Below are positions 62,342 to 64,000 of a stretch of 64,000 nt of DNA, in pieces. The notes beneath the pieces are model-generated. The model was given only the letters and a program-made list of their open reading frames with translations, searched no databases and was not told the origin of the DNA. How positions within the stretch are numbered: the first letter of the stretch is position 1; every line of letters begins with the position of its first letter. The position numbers and the translations under genes are program-made. Source of the stretch: Bacillota bacterium (GTDB lineage: Bacteria > Bacillota > Sulfobacillia > Sulfobacillales > Sulfobacillaceae); assembly GCA_026627065.1 (NCBI GenBank), contig JAPNUO010000004.1, positions 62,001 to 126,000 on the forward strand, written 5' to 3'.

Positions 62342-63310
62342 TTACGGCGCCTGGACGCTCACATCCAGCGATTGTGGCGTGCCGGGAGGCCTCGCGGGTT
62401 CTCGTACCTCTTCAAACATAAAAGCCCGCATCGATTCCATGATTTGCCACGCTCGGGAATAAAATTGCTGAACAATGGGCCACCATTCCGCGTGAGCGCG
62501 CGTCGGCAACGGGCTGCCTAGCGTGAGATACCGGGCGTGCTTCCCTGGCGGCGCGCAGTGGGGCGCTTCGGCGTGCGTCAGGCCGAGGCGGCGTTCGGGC
62601 AGCACCAGATGATTGATCGTGGCCGGTTCTAACGCGTCGTGGAAATACTGAACCGAATAACCGCGCAACAAGGCCTCCTCGCCAAACCGCCGCAGGAGGC
62701 GGGACGCGTCCCGGTGGCAGCAGGCGATAAGGTGCACGCTTTCCTCCAGCGAAGAAAAGGTTTCGTCCAGGAACAAGCTATAAGGTCCTTCCGGAGTTAG
62801 CGGGACGCCGAAGAAGTGGGTGTCGTCGCCGGTGGTTGACGGGCCCAGTGGGGATAAATATTGGTGAATCCATTCCTCGACAACAGCCGTGAGCATGCCG
62901 GAATCGGTGGGTTGATGCTGTTCGGCTTCGGTGCGGGCGAGGAGAGCGCCCATGAGGCAGGCTTTTAACTCTTGACGCAAGGATGGCCACGGACACCCGG
63001 GGCCGTGGACGGGTCCCACGCCATCAGCCTTGGGATCGAGGCCGGGAAATCCCGCGGAAAAGTACTGCGGATGAATCCATGCGCAGCGATTGTCATAATC
63101 CGCCAGACCGACCAGGGTCGACGGCGAGTACACCGAATGCCAGGCGATTAAACGAGCCGGTCGCTTCTGATCGTGAAGCAGCGCGGGCAAGACGGCGGCC
63201 GGATCGACAGACAAGACCGTGTCCATACTGCGCCGATGCAGGGCGTAAAAGTGGCGAAATCCGGAAGCGGTTTCTGCTTCGAGAAATGTTCGGAACAGCG
63301 AAGAACTCAT
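62342..63310 (-). CDS. PRK06851-like protein with degenerate Walker A
   Basis: This 322-residue protein is not a textbook family. Its C-terminal half (LLRRFGEEALLRGYSVQYFH, ALEPATINHLVLPERRLGLT, HAEAPHCAPPGKHARYLTLG) follows the pattern of the PRK06851 family of putative sporulation P-loop ATPases, but the expected GxPGTGKS loop reads IACCHRDASRLL and cannot bind a phosphate in the usual way. The N-terminal half is an unknown domain with HRRSMDTVL. Gaps to both neighbours are under 130 bp. The function is not known. Confidence 0.6.
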   Translation of the reverse strand: MSSSLFRTFLEAETASGFRHFYALHRRSMDTVLSVDPAAVLPALLHDQKRPARLIAWHSVYSPSTLVGLADYDNRCAWIHPQYFSAGFPGLDPKADGVGPVHGPGCPWPSLRQELKACLMGALLARTEAEQHQPTDSGMLTAVVEEWIHQYLSPLGPSTTGDDTHFFGVPLTPEGPYSLFLDETFSSLEESVHLIACCHRDASRLLRRFGEEALLRGYSVQYFHDALEPATINHLVLPERRLGLTHAEAPHCAPPGKHARYLTLGSPLPTRAHAEWWPIVQQFYSRAWQIMESMRAFMFEEVREPARPPGTPQSLDVSVQAP

Positions 63311-63402
63311 AGTGCACCTCCACTGACGATGTAGGGCATCATACGCACGGTGGGGTGAAAGGGTGTCTAAGATCGGTATACTAAAACAAGGGAGGAGAAG
63401 GT

Positions 63403-64000
63403 TTGCAGCAAATGCGGCGGTCGGCAGAAGCCTTAGGTGTGCTGTTGGGAGCGCTAGCCCTGAGCCTGTGGCCAGGGTGGACGCTGAGTCCCACGGTTCT
63501 GGAGACCCTGCCTATTCGCCTGCTTGGCCCTCACAATACCCGTAGGAACGACGGCTATGAGGCGGCGAATCGGGTGTCGCCCATCATCCCGGGTTCCTAC
63601 GTGGCCGAGCGCGGGCCGCGTCTGATTGGCCTCCAATTCATCGGCGATGCCACCCAATCCTTAATGGACGACCACTTTCGGATTACCGTGGCGGGACCTC
63701 ACGGGCAGACGTGGTCCCGCGCTCCCAATGTTTACCGAAACGGATTTGTCGGGTGGAGGTTGGCTCGCCCCTGGAAACCTGGTCGATATCGCGTGAGTTT
63801 TGATTTTCCCGGGTTCGACATCGCGCCGCCTACCTGGACTGTCACCGTGAAAAGCGCGGCGATGGCGCCGCCCCGACCGTCGGATAGCGCGCGGGTGGTC
63901 ATCGATTCGCTCAACACCCTTCGCCGCACGCTGGGACTGGACCGGGTCTCTTGGAATCCGTCGCTGCAACTGGCCAGTACGGCGCACGATACGTATTTAA
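63403..64000 (+). CDS. CAP-domain (SCP/PR1-like) secreted protein, 5' part
   Basis: A TTG at 63403 stands 7 bases after GGAGG; an ATG at 63412 is in frame but too far from the SD. Residues 10-30 (LGVLLGALALSLWPGWTLSP) form a signal peptide or anchor. A beta-rich region of about 110 residues follows. The last visible part, VIDSLNTLRRTLGLDRVSWN, PSLQLASTAHDTYL, is the start of a CAP domain. The gene runs off the right edge, so the catalytic/metal His and Glu of the domain are not all visible. A -10 box TATACT is at 63377-63382. Confidence 0.75.
   Translation, partial: MQQMRRSAEALGVLLGALALSLWPGWTLSPTVLETLPIRLLGPHNTRRNDGYEAANRVSPIIPGSYVAERGPRLIGLQFIGDATQSLMDDHFRITVAGPHGQTWSRAPNVYRNGFVGWRLARPWKPGRYRVSFDFPGFDIAPPTWTVTVKSAAMAPPRPSDSARVVIDSLNTLRRTLGLDRVSWNPSLQLASTAHDTYL

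Noticed and set aside
1..64000. CRISPR array, tRNA or rRNA genes
   Set aside because: No regularly spaced repeats and no cloverleaf or rRNA sequence were found on reading the window.

Overview
The window is about 60% GC, uses strong Shine-Dalgarno (SD) sites with frequent GTG/TTG starts, and carries the low-GC Gram-positive antiterminator GlpP, a YetF-type protein and a LytS/LytR-like pair. This suggests a Firmicute, possibly a Sulfobacillus-like acidophile; the genus is a guess, because no rRNA is present.

Region 1 (1-21.5 kb) is a pectin/uronate catabolic island. It has an oligopeptide-type ABC importer (4.3-6.3 kb binding protein, then two permeases and two ATPases), a GH28 polygalacturonase, two aldo/keto reductases, a LacI-type regulator, a Gfo/Idh oxidoreductase, an esterase, two enolase-superfamily enzymes (one cut by the left edge), tagaturonate reductase UxaB, an IolB-like isomerase, a tartrate/D-malate dehydrogenase, and three polypeptides that together carry the parts of an altronate dehydratase. 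A near-palindromic operator centred on CAACGTTG recurs at five places and is probably the LacI-type protein's regulon. PEP carboxylase follows.

Region 2 (24.2-39 kb) reads as one metabolic programme: an Lrp regulator, a glutamine-synthetase-like gamma-glutamyl ligase, an SDR, an aldehyde dehydrogenase, a four-gene ABC importer coupled to a HAD phosphatase, a cytoplasmic glycerophosphodiester phosphodiesterase, and glpA-glpB-glpC-glpP behind a promoter and leader terminator. I infer import and breakdown of a glycerophosphodiester such as glycerophosphoethanolamine.

Region 3 (39-49 kb) is mixed. It holds an acyl-ACP-reductase-like protein, a flavin reductase, a zinc-ribbon membrane protein, dapA behind a long structured leader, then a mobile-element graveyard: a broken ISL3 copy, a second ISL3 remnant, an IS3 remnant, a DUF3800 gene, a candidate small RNA and a decayed type I toxin-like locus. 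An EAL phosphodiesterase, a CxxC mini-protein and a YetF-like protein follow.

Region 4 (49-64 kb) is housekeeping: glnA, a PpaX-like phosphatase, a UPF0173 hydrolase, an OsmC protein, a 55-aa protein, an Rpn-like nuclease gene split by a TnpB-only element, ychF, hemL, an L,D-transpeptidase, moaD/moaE, a pncA-lytS-lytR operon, a PRK06851-like protein and a CAP-domain protein cut by the right edge. No tRNA, rRNA or CRISPR array was seen.
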